In this document: piece after piece, positions 19,678 to 29,234 of the stretch
Position numbering within the stretch: the first letter of the stretch is position 1
Layout: each line of letters begins with the position of its first letter
Assembly: GCA_903884005.1 (NCBI GenBank)
Contig: CAISDA010000078.1
Location: 1-64,000, forward strand
Reading direction: 5' to 3'
Length of the DNA: 64,000 bases
Source of the DNA: an uncultured Ignavibacteriota bacterium
Lineage (GTDB): Bacteria; Bacteroidota; Ignavibacteria; UBA10030; UBA8401
Made by a program: the position numbers and the translations under genes
Notes under the pieces: generated by a model
Seen by the model: only the letters and a program-made list of their open reading frames with translations
Told to the model about the DNA's origin: nothing
Database searches by the model: none

Positions 19678-20523
19678 TTCGACACGCTGGGGCTCGCGCT
19701 CAACCGGTATCTCGTGCTAAAGGCCGAGCCTTCAACAACAACGACCGTCATCACCGTTGAAGGAAACGGTAAAGACCATATTCCTGCTGACGACACAAAC
19801 CTTGTCTATACAAGCATGCGTGCATTCGCACAATCGGTGGGAAGAGAATTGCCCGCACTCGAGCTCCGCGTGATCAACGGCGTTCCGGCATACGGCGGAC
19901 TTGGAAGCAGCGGCGCGGCGATCGCCGGCGGCGTGTTTCTGGCGAACGAACTGTTGGAGACGCGATGCACGCAAGATGAGATGCTGGATGTCGCCGTGAA
20001 GATCGAAGGACATCCGGACAATGTGTCGGCGGCGCTCAAGGGCGGATTCACGATCAACTGTTTCGAGAACGGCAGGCTTCACTGCCGCAGCATCAAGATC
20101 ACCGCGCCTCTGTCCGTGATCGCATGCAGTCCGCATTTCCAACTGCTCACCTCGCAGGCGCGGCGGATCCTGCCCGCATCGGTGACGCTGAAAGAGGCGG
20201 TGACGAATATTGAAAATGTCGCGTCGCTTGTTGCGGCGATGATGAGCGGCGATGTTGAGGCGCTCGCGTATGCGACTCGCGATTGTCTGCACGAGCAGTA
20301 TCGCGCCACGCTCATTCCCGGATACGATGATGTCAAACGGGCAGCGCTTGAGGCCGGCGCCCTCTCGTGCAATATCAGCGGAGCCGGACCGACCATGTTC
20401 TGTTTTGCCACCTCCAATCAGGAAGCAATCGGCACTGCGATGTCCGCTGCATTCGCCGGGCACGGATTACTCTCCTCTCTCGAGATCATGGCCGTTGAGA
20501 ACGACGGCGCTGTTCGTATCTAA
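19630..20523 (+). CDS. thrB: Homoserine kinase
   Basis: The 297-residue GHMP-family kinase phosphorylates L-homoserine, supplying the substrate of threonine synthase encoded just upstream. The N-terminal STSNIGPGFDTLG and the ATP-binding PAYGGLGSSGAAIAG motif are diagnostic, and the C-terminal motif SGAGPTMF is present. The ATG at 19630 places the family motif at the normal distance from the N-terminus; a GTG at 19618 would add four residues. Confidence 0.95.
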   Translation: MITVRIPCSTSNIGPGFDTLGLALNRYLVLKAEPSTTTTVITVEGNGKDHIPADDTNLVYTSMRAFAQSVGRELPALELRVINGVPAYGGLGSSGAAIAGGVFLANELLETRCTQDEMLDVAVKIEGHPDNVSAALKGGFTINCFENGRLHCRSIKITAPLSVIACSPHFQLLTSQARRILPASVTLKEAVTNIENVASLVAAMMSGDVEALAYATRDCLHEQYRATLIPGYDDVKRAALEAGALSCNISGAGPTMFCFATSNQEAIGTAMSAAFAGHGLLSSLEIMAVENDGAVRI

Positions 20524-20555
20524 CGAACGCTATCCTCCCCATGCAATCGCGCTCG

Positions 20556-20685
20556 CTAGTAACGTGCAGAAACTAACACCGCTTCGCGGTGCGGGCGAGA
20601 TACCATCTCGCCCTACATCGCACCAATCTAACTGCAGCGAGTTACTTCCGGGAAAAAATGCGCCCCAGGCGAATTCACCGAGCTC
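20556..20685 (-). repeat. REP-like double-hairpin element, copy E (reverse orientation)
   Basis: This is one of the best preserved copies, reversed. Core hairpin at 20593-20613 (GGGCGAGAT, loop ACC, ATCTCGCCC). Second stem at 20577-20591 (CACCGC-TTC-GCGGTG). The outer parts CTAGTAAC (20556-20563) and CGAGTTACTTCC (20638-20649) are reverse complements of the termini of copies A and H, and GGCGAATTC closes it. Confidence 0.75.
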
Positions 20686-20954
20686 CTCAATACCTGCGCA
20701 ATAAAACAGATAAAAATGTATGATGTGCAAACGATTGCATAATGGTGATGAAATTCTTTGCTATTTTCTGCAAATGGCCAATGCACGTGAGTCTTTCAAA
20801 AAAGATGAACCGCCATTGCGGGGGAACCAGATTGCCTGATGGTAATAGTTTTCGCATATAAAACGTGAAAAATTGCCGTATTCAAGATAAATTAAGCTTT
20901 TCTTCTAGATTTGTTGAAAAAGTGTCTGCTACTCTGTTTTTGAATAGTAAATAC
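20686..20954. other. Control region upstream of the LacI-family gene
   Basis: AT-rich, non-coding. It contains the first operator-like palindrome at 20726-20739, placed directly behind a TATGAT hexamer (20719-20724). No gene seen. Confidence 0.4.
20726..20739. promoter_or_regulatory. LacI-family operator, site 1 (TGCAAACGATTGCA)
   Basis: A near-palindrome with TGCAA/TTGCA half-sites around the central CG expected for LacI/PurR-type operators. It is identical to site 2, which lies 259 bases downstream. The common match extends to TGTGCAAACGATTGCAT. Confidence 0.65.
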
Positions 20955-20983
20955 TTGACAGAGTCAATAATTTTCTCTAATTT
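20955..20983 (+). promoter_or_regulatory. Promoter of the LacI-family regulator gene
   Basis: A perfect TTGACA at 20955-20960 is followed after 17 bases by TAATTT at 20978-20983. The operator site 2 begins two bases after the -10 hexamer, so bound repressor would cover the transcription start. Confidence 0.6.
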
Positions 20984-20984
20984 G

Positions 20985-20998
20985 TGCAAACGATTGCA
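20985..20998. promoter_or_regulatory. LacI-family operator, site 2 (TGCAAACGATTGCA)
   Basis: Exact copy of site 1, overlapping the predicted transcription start of the regulator gene at 21114. This arrangement indicates autoregulation and control of the downstream genes if they are read from the same promoter. Confidence 0.7.
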
Positions 20999-21113
20999 TG
21001 ATGCTTTGAGGCAGAGCATGCAACAAGCATAAAAAATGATTCTACCGGTGGCATTCGGACTGCACCTAAAGATCCCGCACCGGCTGTTGTTCACACGTAG
21101 ATTGCCGCGGATT

Positions 21114-22154
21114 ATGTCATCGACTCTCAAAGATATCGCAGAAAAAACCGGCTTCTCGATTTCAACCGTCTCACGGGTGCTTCACGATAATTCCAAAAAA
21201 TACAAGATCAGCGAAAAGACGAGGGTGACTGTTCAGCAGACGGCGAAGGATCTCGGCTACAGGATCAACACGCTTGCGCGGGGCCTGCGTCTGCAAAAAA
21301 CCAACGAGATCGGTGTGATCGTTCCGGACATCGCCAATCCGTTCTTCTCCGCCCTCATTAAAAGTCTTGCCGGGGAATTGCGCAAAGGGGGATACAACTT
21401 TATCGTATACGATACGGACGAGGATATCTCCATAGAACGGTCAGCCATAAAAAGTTTGCTCGAAAAGCGGGTTGACGGATTGATCATCGCCTCCGTCGGC
21501 CAGGACTTTTCCCACATCCAGAAGATACGGGATGCAAGCATCCCTCTCGTCATGATCGACCGTTGTTTCGATGCGCTCGATATCGACTCGGTGAGCGTGG
21601 ACAACGTGAAGGGATCATTGTTCGCGGTGAATCATCTCATCAAAGAAGGGCACACGCGCATCGCGTTCATCCAGGGATTGCCCGGCACGTATGCCAATGA
21701 GACACGGCTCCAGGGGTACAAACAGGCTCTGCACGATGCCGGTATTGCGATAGACGAACATCTTATCGGCGGAGATGATTTTCGGTCGATGAACGGATAT
21801 CTGGAAACAAAACATTTATTGACATTGTCGCCCCCGCCGACGGCAATCTTCACCGCGGGCGATCTCATTGCGCTTGGAGCCCTTGAGGCGTGCAGAGAAC
21901 ATTGCATCAATATACCTGCGGATATTTCTCTCGTGACGTTCGATGACCCGGTGTTCACCTCTTATTTGTCCCCCGCATTGACCGCGATCGAACAGCCGAT
22001 CGGGAAGATGGCCGAAATGGCCGTGGCGCTGTTGTATCGGAGAATGAAAAATCCCGACGACGAACGGACGAAAGTGCTGTTGGAACCGACATTGAATGTT
22101 CGCAATTCCGTTGCGCGCCTTGTGCCGCAGACGAATACCATGCATAGCAATTAA
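21114..22154 (+). CDS. LacI-family transcriptional regulator
   Basis: The 346-residue protein has the LacI helix-turn-helix (LKDIAEKTGFSISTVSRVL) and hinge at the N-terminus and a type I periplasmic-binding-like sugar domain (IGVIVPDIANPFFS, DRCFDALDIDSVSVDN, GHTRIAFIQG). The ATG at 21114 is chosen because the DNA-binding domain starts there; the frame is open to 21036. It probably senses a sugar or sugar derivative handled by the TonB receptor and ribokinase encoded downstream, and binds the two TGCAAACGATTGCA sites. The next gene starts 35 bases after its stop. Confidence 0.93.
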   Translation: MSSTLKDIAEKTGFSISTVSRVLHDNSKKYKISEKTRVTVQQTAKDLGYRINTLARGLRLQKTNEIGVIVPDIANPFFSALIKSLAGELRKGGYNFIVYDTDEDISIERSAIKSLLEKRVDGLIIASVGQDFSHIQKIRDASIPLVMIDRCFDALDIDSVSVDNVKGSLFAVNHLIKEGHTRIAFIQGLPGTYANETRLQGYKQALHDAGIAIDEHLIGGDDFRSMNGYLETKHLLTLSPPPTAIFTAGDLIALGALEACREHCINIPADISLVTFDDPVFTSYLSPALTAIEQPIGKMAEMAVALLYRRMKNPDDERTKVLLEPTLNVRNSVARLVPQTNTMHSN

Positions 22155-22189
22155 AACACAAAGAAGTTTTACTTAAAGAGATCCCTCGC

Positions 22190-25126
22190 ATGAACACTTT
22201 ATTGAGACCACTCACGAAAACCATCGCTGCTGTTGCCTTCGGGACGCTTTTGTTTTCTTTCATCTGCGTGGCGGGAAACACCGGAAAGATTGCCGGTAGG
22301 GTGACCGATAAGTCAAGCGGAGAGCCGCTCATTAATGCCACGGTCATCGTCAAAGCATTGAAAACGGGAGCCGTCTCCGACATGAACGGCGATTATTTTA
22401 TCCTGAATGTTCCCCCCGGCACGTATTCCATGACGGTCTCTATGCTCGGCTACAAAACAGTCAATAGCAGCAATGTTTCCATCATTATCGACAGGACTAC
22501 GACAAGAAATTTTCAGCTTGAAACATCGATGATCGAACGCGAGGCCGTGAACATCGTCGCCGAGCGCCCCGTGGTCGACAAAGATCTCACCGCCAGCGAG
22601 CAGATCGTGACAAGCAAAGTGCTGGAAAATTCCGGAGCCCGTTCCATCCAGGCCGTGCTCGAGACACAGGCCGGACTCTTCAGCGACAATTCAAATCTTG
22701 CATGGCAGCGTGGAGCGACAAAAGGGTATGTGCGCGGCAGTTCCATCGTCCAGGCGGTGTATATGATCGACAATCTTTCGGTCAACAGCGGACTCGTCTC
22801 CGATAATTATTCAGGCTTCAACACGTCGACGATCGAACAGATCTCCGTCATGACCGGCGGCTATAACGCCGAATACGGCGAAGGGCGTTCGGCCGTTGTC
22901 AATATTGTCTCGAAGGAAGCGTCCGAAGGCATACACGGATCCCTCATGGGGCGTGTTCGCCCCTCCGGCGTGTACCATTTCGGCAGGAACATGTACAGCT
23001 CTGAGAACAACGATGTCGTGAGTACGGGAATAGGCTATTGGACCACACAGTCGAATGATATCAACAGCAGCTACTATCGGAAGAATCCGGATTCACTCTT
23101 GCAGGCGTATCGGAAACAGACTACGCCGAACGACGTGCTCGCGAACTATGCCAACCGTCCCGAATACGAGTATGAAGGGACGCTCTTCGGACGAGTGACC
23201 GACCAATTGACCTTTCTTGCCTCCGGCCGATTTAAACAAGGCGTCGGCATTTTTCCCGAAGCGATCCCGTACAATCCCGAATTCAATATCCAGGGATACC
23301 TCAGCTATAAGCTCTCTCCGGCCCTGAAGCTGCGCGTCGGTGGCTTCGTCGGAGGATATGAAAGCGCAGATTATACGTCGTCGAATTTAAATACGTCGGA
23401 GATGGGGCAGGAGGCGGGATGGCTCGCCCCGATGAGGATCGACGAGCAATACGCCCGCGCTAAATACAATCTCTTCGGCGCGGCATACAGGCAATGGCCC
23501 GAGCTCAGGCGCTGGTCGCAACTGTACGCAAAAGTGACCGATGTGTTGAACGAACAATCGTTGTTTGAAGTGACGGCGAGTTATCTGAAAGACCGCATGG
23601 ACCGCTCGGACAGAGAGGGCCGTATTCCGGATACGCTCTGGCTGCCCGACGTTGTCTCCATGTTCCCCCGGTATACGCTGCAATCGTATTACCACACGTG
23701 GACGAAGAGTTTTTCACAGTCCTACCAGATTAAGGCCGATTATACAAACCAGGTCACGAAAACGCATAATATCAAGACAGGTTTTATGTTCAAGTCGGAA
23801 GACTTTAATTATGAAAATTTTGCCGCCGAATCGAAGGCGGCGCGAACCAATGACATGAATAAATTCGACGGGAAACCGTACGAGGGGAACCTCTATGTGC
23901 AGGACAAGATAGAATTTCCCGGCCTTGTCGTGAACGTCGGTGTCCGCGGCGACTTCTTCAACCAGAACAGGAACGCCCCGAAGGACATGTTCGATCCGCT
24001 CGCATTCGAGGTGGGCACACCGGGCCACGATCCCGGCGCGCCGCTGGGAATTCCGGGCACTCCCGAACTTGAGAGAACGAAATTGCAGGTTGCCATTGCG
24101 CCCCGCCTCGGCATTTCGCATCCGATGAGCGAGAATTCCGTTCTCCATTTCGTGTACGGCCATTTCTACCAGCGTCCCTCATGGACGAAAATGTTCGGCT
24201 TTCCCTTCGTGAATTATACCACGGTGCGGGACAGCGTGCTCAATCCGTACGCGAAACAAACCACCTACATGGACGAATGGCAGGGGTATTATGGAAATCC
24301 GGATTTAGGCTACGAGCGGACGATCCAGTACGAGCTCGGTATGGATTACAACATTGCCGATATCGTGAAGCTTGACGTGACAGGCTACTATAAGGACGCA
24401 TCGCATGAAGCCGGTGTCATCACCGGAGTGTATGCAGCCACCTACACTGCGACCAAGCCGCTGATGGTAAGCAATTCGGGATATTCGGATGTGCGCGGCA
24501 TCGAAACGAAACTCGATTCCCGGTTCGACGGGATGTTCAATTTTGGCTTGAGCCACGAAATCTATTGGTCGTTCAACGGCGAAGTCGGCTTCAGCCGCTT
24601 ATACGAGGATGGGTCGACGAGTGTCGATGTTCCGAAAGGCAACCGCCAGCAGTCGGGCGCGTGGGGCGATTACCAACGGATCAAGGGATGGGCGAGTTTC
24701 ACGATCGATAAAGATCAGGGCCCCGAGATCGCCGGGGTCAAGCCGTTCAGTGACGTCAATGTGTTTGCGAATTTTTGGTGGAGAAGCGGAGACCAGTACA
24801 CCTATCACGCGCCGGGAGATCAGTCCACCGAGCCGAATAATATGCGGTGGTTCAATTATTATGAGGTCGATCTCAAGGTGTCGAAGGGCATCCAGTTCGC
24901 CGGCGTGACGACAGAACTCAGTGTCAGCGTCAAGAATCTGCTTAATTCGAAATTTCTGCGCCTGCTCTACGGGGACGATATGACGCGCTACATTCAAAAT
25001 CCGAATCTACCGGACAGTCAGCGCCTGCCGCAGACAACGGATTTTTCCGAGCCGAACATTTGGGAATGGTACTCGTATGAAGTGCCGCCCCAGCAGATCT
25101 TCTTCCAAGCGTCGATAAAATTTTAA
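22190..25126 (+). CDS. TonB-dependent outer-membrane receptor with carboxypeptidase-regulatory-like domain
   Basis: The 978-residue protein has a signal peptide, a CarboxypepD_reg-like beta-sandwich (GKIAGRVTDKSSGEPLINATV, residues about 30-115), a plug domain (about 130-240, ending TGGYNAEYGEGRSAVVNIVSK) and a 22-stranded-barrel-sized C-terminal part ending in phenylalanine (ASIKF). It imports a substrate bound outside the cell with energy from TonB. The SusC/RagA-type partner SusD is absent; the next gene encodes a different secreted protein. Its place behind the LacI-type gene suggests a carbohydrate substrate, but this is inferred. Confidence 0.9.
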   Translation: MNTLLRPLTKTIAAVAFGTLLFSFICVAGNTGKIAGRVTDKSSGEPLINATVIVKALKTGAVSDMNGDYFILNVPPGTYSMTVSMLGYKTVNSSNVSIIIDRTTTRNFQLETSMIEREAVNIVAERPVVDKDLTASEQIVTSKVLENSGARSIQAVLETQAGLFSDNSNLAWQRGATKGYVRGSSIVQAVYMIDNLSVNSGLVSDNYSGFNTSTIEQISVMTGGYNAEYGEGRSAVVNIVSKEASEGIHGSLMGRVRPSGVYHFGRNMYSSENNDVVSTGIGYWTTQSNDINSSYYRKNPDSLLQAYRKQTTPNDVLANYANRPEYEYEGTLFGRVTDQLTFLASGRFKQGVGIFPEAIPYNPEFNIQGYLSYKLSPALKLRVGGFVGGYESADYTSSNLNTSEMGQEAGWLAPMRIDEQYARAKYNLFGAAYRQWPELRRWSQLYAKVTDVLNEQSLFEVTASYLKDRMDRSDREGRIPDTLWLPDVVSMFPRYTLQSYYHTWTKSFSQSYQIKADYTNQVTKTHNIKTGFMFKSEDFNYENFAAESKAARTNDMNKFDGKPYEGNLYVQDKIEFPGLVVNVGVRGDFFNQNRNAPKDMFDPLAFEVGTPGHDPGAPLGIPGTPELERTKLQVAIAPRLGISHPMSENSVLHFVYGHFYQRPSWTKMFGFPFVNYTTVRDSVLNPYAKQTTYMDEWQGYYGNPDLGYERTIQYELGMDYNIADIVKLDVTGYYKDASHEAGVITGVYAATYTATKPLMVSNSGYSDVRGIETKLDSRFDGMFNFGLSHEIYWSFNGEVGFSRLYEDGSTSVDVPKGNRQQSGAWGDYQRIKGWASFTIDKDQGPEIAGVKPFSDVNVFANFWWRSGDQYTYHAPGDQSTEPNNMRWFNYYEVDLKVSKGIQFAGVTTELSVSVKNLLNSKFLRLLYGDDMTRYIQNPNLPDSQRLPQTTDFSEPNIWEWYSYEVPPQQIFFQASIKF

Positions 25127-25146
25127 TCGCTCAGGGTGCAAGTTCC

Positions 25147-25204
25147 CGCCGCTTGCGGCGAAAAATATACGATGAATATCGGGATGCCCCGCTGCTTGCG
25201 GCGG
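25147..25204. repeat. Pair of GC-rich mini-hairpins in the intergenic gap
   Basis: CGCCGC-TT-GCGGCG at 25147-25160 and CCGCTGC-TT-GCGGCGG at 25189-25204 are two similar short stems 30 bases apart, between the receptor gene and the next gene. They differ from the REP-like family described elsewhere. Confidence 0.45.
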
Positions 25205-25235
25205 TGTAATTCACTGCGTGTCTGAAAGAGAGAAT

Positions 25236-27149
25236 ATGAAAAAATACATTGCAGCACTAGTGTTGACGCTGATCGTTACGGGCGTGATGCACGCCCAGGT
25301 GACGTGGGGAAAACAGTCGTTGACGAGGGGGAAATTGTGGTCGACGGTATGGAATTCGCTCCAATACGGAGATCCCACAGAGACGCAGAACGGATTCTTC
25401 ACGCTCGATTATCCGGGGTATTCCAAATCGACGAACGTCAATGATGCGCTGAATTACGCAGAGGCCGGCGGGTATGCAATCTACGGTGTGAGACAGGGTG
25501 TTGCATCCTCATATACGATCAATTCCCGGTTTTTCCCCTCCGGACAGGATATCTTCCCGATCGAGGAAGCGGCGCTCACAAAGAATTACAATCTCAAGAA
25601 CATCGGTGTTGCCGGAGAAGAGATCGTCACAGGCGGCCATCATGTGAACGGCCTCAATGTCGATGTGTCGCGCCGAAGTATGGTGTGGAGTTATCCCGGA
25701 TTGAGCGACTTCATCATACACGAAGTGACGATCACCAACAACGAATTGTCGTCGGTCGATTCACTCTTGTTCGGCATGCGCTACGGACTCCGCATCACGC
25801 AGCGGTCCGGTACCAGAGGCGATGAAAAATACGGATGGGACCCGACGGAGAAACTGTTCTATTTTTACGACCATTGGAGTTTCAGAATGGTGGATGAAGT
25901 GCCGATCGTGTATAATTTCGGCCCCGGTCCGCTTCGCGGCGATATCGGCGATGCGCGCGACATCTATCAGCAGGGAATACGCGAACACGAACTCGATGCG
26001 CCGGGATATCTCACCGTTGTCGTCCTCGATTCCGCTCAGGGGCATGTGTATCAGAACATCCTCGAACATACCGGGCAGGGCGTCACAGAGGGGGCCGCTA
26101 CCGTCGATCAAATCTTCATTCAGGGAGTGTCGTCTGCGGCGCGAGTGAAAGAAGTGATGACGCACCAGCAGCCCCGGCTCTCGTGGGATGCAGCACGTGC
26201 GGCAGGCGGCGAAGGCGGAAATAAATACGAGCGGCGTCCCGAATTTTTGGTGAGCGTGGGGCCGTTCACTCTTACTCCCTTCGGTTCGGTCAAGATCGTG
26301 TTTGCCGAAATCATCGGAGAAATGGACCGCGCAAAGATCGTCGAAGGCGGCGTGGCCAACATCGACCTCATGGCCACTGCATCGCGCGATACCATGCTCG
26401 CGCATGTCCGTGCGGCGCGGAAATTATACGCGCACAACTATCTTCCATCCGCGCATCCGCCGCCGACCCCGACGGACGGAGAGAACAGTCTTGCGATCAC
26501 GACGGAACCGGGACGCGTCATCATCGACTGGCCGCCCATCCCGGCAACGTATAAGGATCCGATACTCGGAGTCAATGATGTGGCGGGATACAGGGTCTAT
26601 CGATCGGACTATTTCACGATCGGCCCCTGGACGCTCGTCGCGGACATTAAAAAAGATTCCGTCGTTCTCGTGAGCGGCAAGGTGCGGTTTGTCGATCAGG
26701 GCCTGCCGTTCGGCGTCGGCAATTATTATTGCGTCACGAGTTACGATCTCGGCGGCAATGAGAGCGGAAAGGTCAACAACACTCGCTTCCCCATTTATCC
26801 GCTGCGCGGTCCGAATACGGAATTCCCTCACAACGTGTACGTTGTGCCGAACCCGTTCCGCCAGCACAGCAATCTGACCGGATCGGGAGAACAATACCGT
26901 ATGGAATTTATCGGCATACCGGCTGTCTGCACGATCAAGATCTACACGCTCATGGGCGAGGTCGTTCAGGAAATCAGTCACGATGACGGCAGCGGATCCG
27001 AAGCATGGGGGAGCATCAAGCGTCTTGATTATCAATTGAACAAATGGACTCTTGGCATCGCGCCCGGCGTCTATCTCTATCGTGTCGAATCGCGCGTTCC
27101 CGGACACATGGGTGAATCATACATCGGCAAATTGGCAATCGTAAAGTAA
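25236..27149 (+). CDS. Secreted protein of unknown function with a degenerate sorting-like C-terminus
   Basis: The 637-residue protein begins with a signal peptide (MKKYIAALVLTLIVTGVMHAQ) at 25236, preceded by GAAAGAGAGA. The middle is beta-rich and resembles large secreted proteins common in FCB bacteria (NYNLKNIGVAGEEIV, WSYPGLSDFIIHEVTITN). A fibronectin-III-like segment is near residues 420-520 (VIIDWPPIPATYKDPILGV to YDLGGNESGKV). The C-terminus has VPNPFRQHSN and ends in GVYLYRVES...KLAIVK, a divergent version of the T9SS domain. It is not a SusD homologue by eye. The PorV-like gene follows after 14 bases, so the two are probably co-expressed. Confidence 0.75.
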   Translation: MKKYIAALVLTLIVTGVMHAQVTWGKQSLTRGKLWSTVWNSLQYGDPTETQNGFFTLDYPGYSKSTNVNDALNYAEAGGYAIYGVRQGVASSYTINSRFFPSGQDIFPIEEAALTKNYNLKNIGVAGEEIVTGGHHVNGLNVDVSRRSMVWSYPGLSDFIIHEVTITNNELSSVDSLLFGMRYGLRITQRSGTRGDEKYGWDPTEKLFYFYDHWSFRMVDEVPIVYNFGPGPLRGDIGDARDIYQQGIREHELDAPGYLTVVVLDSAQGHVYQNILEHTGQGVTEGAATVDQIFIQGVSSAARVKEVMTHQQPRLSWDAARAAGGEGGNKYERRPEFLVSVGPFTLTPFGSVKIVFAEIIGEMDRAKIVEGGVANIDLMATASRDTMLAHVRAARKLYAHNYLPSAHPPPTPTDGENSLAITTEPGRVIIDWPPIPATYKDPILGVNDVAGYRVYRSDYFTIGPWTLVADIKKDSVVLVSGKVRFVDQGLPFGVGNYYCVTSYDLGGNESGKVNNTRFPIYPLRGPNTEFPHNVYVVPNPFRQHSNLTGSGEQYRMEFIGIPAVCTIKIYTLMGEVVQEISHDDGSGSEAWGSIKRLDYQLNKWTLGIAPGVYLYRVESRVPGHMGESYIGKLAIVK

Positions 27150-27163
27150 CGGAGAACAACCTC

Positions 27164-28177
27164 ATGTATTCGACGAAAAAATTAGTCCTTGCGGGCTTCA
27201 CATCCTTTGTCGTGCTGACTGCGTGTATGCATGGACAATCTGGGATTGCACCCGTGGACATCCAGCGCAACGGCCAATCGGGATGGCAATTCCTGAAGAT
27301 CAACGGCGATGCGCGGCAGGCGGCGCTGGGAGGCGCGTATACCGCGATTTCACACGGAGACGCCAATGCCGTCTTCGGCAATCCGGCCGCACTCACCGAC
27401 GTGAAGTTCCTTGATATTCAGGTGAACGCCCTGCAATGGGTCGCCGGCATCAGCCACCAATCTGCAGCGGTGGCGTACAACATCGGTGATGTGGGAGTTG
27501 TCGGGGCAAGTATCGCCCGGCTCAATTACGGAGATATCGAGGAAACGATCAATGCATCCTCCGGATCGAGCGGAACCACGCCGATGATCACCGGCAGCAC
27601 GTTCACCGCAAGCGATATCGCCGTGGGGCTTTCGTTTGCAAGAAAGATCACCAATGCTCTTTCTGTCGGCGGCGATATCCGCTACGTCCGGCAGCAGATC
27701 GCAGAACTGTCCATGAATAATTGGGCGTTGGATATCGGCACCCTATACTATACCGGATTCAGAAGTCTGCGCATCGCGATCACGGCCAGAAACTTCGGGC
27801 CCGATTCGCGGTTCGGCGGATGGAGCGAGCAATACCAAACCGAATCCAATTACGTCAGAATGCCCCTCGATTTCCGTGCGGGCATGGCAATGGATTTTTT
27901 TGACGGCGAGGGAAGTCCCCATCTGCTGACAGTGGCAGTGGAAGCGGAGCATCCGAACGACGGGAGAGAAAAATTTCAGTTTGGTGCAAGCTATGCATTC
28001 AACGGGACATTCTTTATCCGCGGCGGATACAAGCTCAATTACGACGTGCAGAGGTTTACATTCGGGGCCGGGATCACCTATCCGATGGGGGGAGTGCTCG
28101 GGACGATCAACTATGCGTACGTCGACTTTGGCGAGCTGACGCAGGCCCACCAGTTCTCTCTCGGATTTACATTTTAG
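27164..28177 (+). CDS. PorV/PorQ-family outer-membrane protein
   Basis: The 337-residue protein has the family's N-terminal signature (FLKINGDARQAALGGAYTA, then GDANAVFGNPAAL) and a beta-barrel-like remainder ending in FSLGFTF. PorV is a shuttle of the type IX secretion system that passes cargo to the surface attachment machinery; many FCB genomes carry several paralogues next to cargo genes. The N-terminal signal contains L-T-A-C at residues 18-21, a possible lipobox, although cleavage after it is also possible. The location between a secreted protein and ribokinase suggests a dedicated shuttle. Confidence 0.82.
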   Translation: MYSTKKLVLAGFTSFVVLTACMHGQSGIAPVDIQRNGQSGWQFLKINGDARQAALGGAYTAISHGDANAVFGNPAALTDVKFLDIQVNALQWVAGISHQSAAVAYNIGDVGVVGASIARLNYGDIEETINASSGSSGTTPMITGSTFTASDIAVGLSFARKITNALSVGGDIRYVRQQIAELSMNNWALDIGTLYYTGFRSLRIAITARNFGPDSRFGGWSEQYQTESNYVRMPLDFRAGMAMDFFDGEGSPHLLTVAVEAEHPNDGREKFQFGASYAFNGTFFIRGGYKLNYDVQRFTFGAGITYPMGGVLGTINYAYVDFGELTQAHQFSLGFTF

Positions 28178-28246
28178 CCCTCGGGCATTCCCGCGCCTGG
28201 GCACGTACTGTGTCGACGATCACCATGAACCTGATAACAAAATATT

Positions 28247-29194
28247 ATGAAAAATACAGTTGTGGTCATAGGAAGTTATAATACCGATCTGACGATCAAG
28301 ACCCGAAAAATACCACGCCCCGGAGAAACAATTATCGGCGGCGTATTTTCAGAAGGCGGCGGCGGAAAGGGGGCCAACCAGGCCGTTGCCGCCGTTCGCG
28401 CGGGTGCATCGGTGTGTTTCGTTGCCAGGGTCGGCAGCGATGTGCTCGGCAATGAGGGGATCACAAGGTTAACAGCGGAATCGATCGACACGCGATACGT
28501 GTATCGCGACACTGAAGCGTCGACTGGTGTCGCGTTTATCGTGGTCGATGAGCGGGGAGAGAACAGTATCGTGGTCGCATCCGGTGCGAATGCCAGGCTG
28601 AGTCCGGCTGACATTACATCCGCTGAAAATGAAATAGCTTCGGCCAGGGTCATTCTCGTGCAGCTTGAATCCCCGCTCGAAGCAGTCCGGGCGGCGATCA
28701 GGACAGGTCGTGAGAACGGAGTGACGGTCGTGTTGAATCCCGCTCCCGCGCAATCGCTCGAACCGAGCCTGTTGCGAGAGGTGGACATCATCACGCCGAA
28801 CAAGGTCGAGGCTGAAATGCTGACCGGAATAAAAGTGACAGATGAGGAAAGCATGCGTGCGATCGTGAAAAAATTTTTCGATTTTGGGATCAAGAACGTG
28901 CTCATCACCCTCGGTTCTCAGGGCGTCTACGCCGGGCTGCCGAAGACGATGGAACTCATTCCGGCATTCAACGTTCAGCCCATCGACTCCACCGGAGCAG
29001 GAGATGTCTTCAGCGGATCCCTTGCCGCGTTCCTGTCCGAAGGAATGTGCATAGAAAAAGCGGCAACCATGGCGGTCGCATCCGCGTCACTATCGGTGAC
29101 GAGAATGGGCGCGCAAAATTCCGCGCCGCAGAGAATGGAAATAGAACAGTTCATCGCTTCGCACGTATCGGTGAAAGCCGAAGCCTTCAATTAA
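28247..29194 (+). CDS. rbsK: Ribokinase (PfkB family)
   Basis: The 315-residue sugar kinase has the two PfkB signatures: the N-terminal GGKGANQAVAAVRAGA and the C-terminal DSTGAGDVFSGSL with catalytic base Asp253. The start VVIGSYNTDL is ribokinase-like. It should phosphorylate ribose to ribose 5-phosphate with ATP in the cytoplasm. Its position in the LacI-controlled run suggests that the imported compound yields ribose or a similar pentose; deoxyribose or another sugar cannot be excluded from sequence alone. Confidence 0.9.
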   Translation: MKNTVVVIGSYNTDLTIKTRKIPRPGETIIGGVFSEGGGGKGANQAVAAVRAGASVCFVARVGSDVLGNEGITRLTAESIDTRYVYRDTEASTGVAFIVVDERGENSIVVASGANARLSPADITSAENEIASARVILVQLESPLEAVRAAIRTGRENGVTVVLNPAPAQSLEPSLLREVDIITPNKVEAEMLTGIKVTDEESMRAIVKKFFDFGIKNVLITLGSQGVYAGLPKTMELIPAFNVQPIDSTGAGDVFSGSLAAFLSEGMCIEKAATMAVASASLSVTRMGAQNSAPQRMEIEQFIASHVSVKAEAFN

Positions 29195-29234
29195 AAAATT
29201 CCGAGTCATCATCACATTCATAACGGAGGTACAG

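Noticed and set aside
25236-27149. SusD-type glycan-binding protein
   Set aside because: Although it follows a TonB receptor gene, it has no lipobox and is beta-rich with a fibronectin-like segment, unlike the helical TPR fold of SusD.
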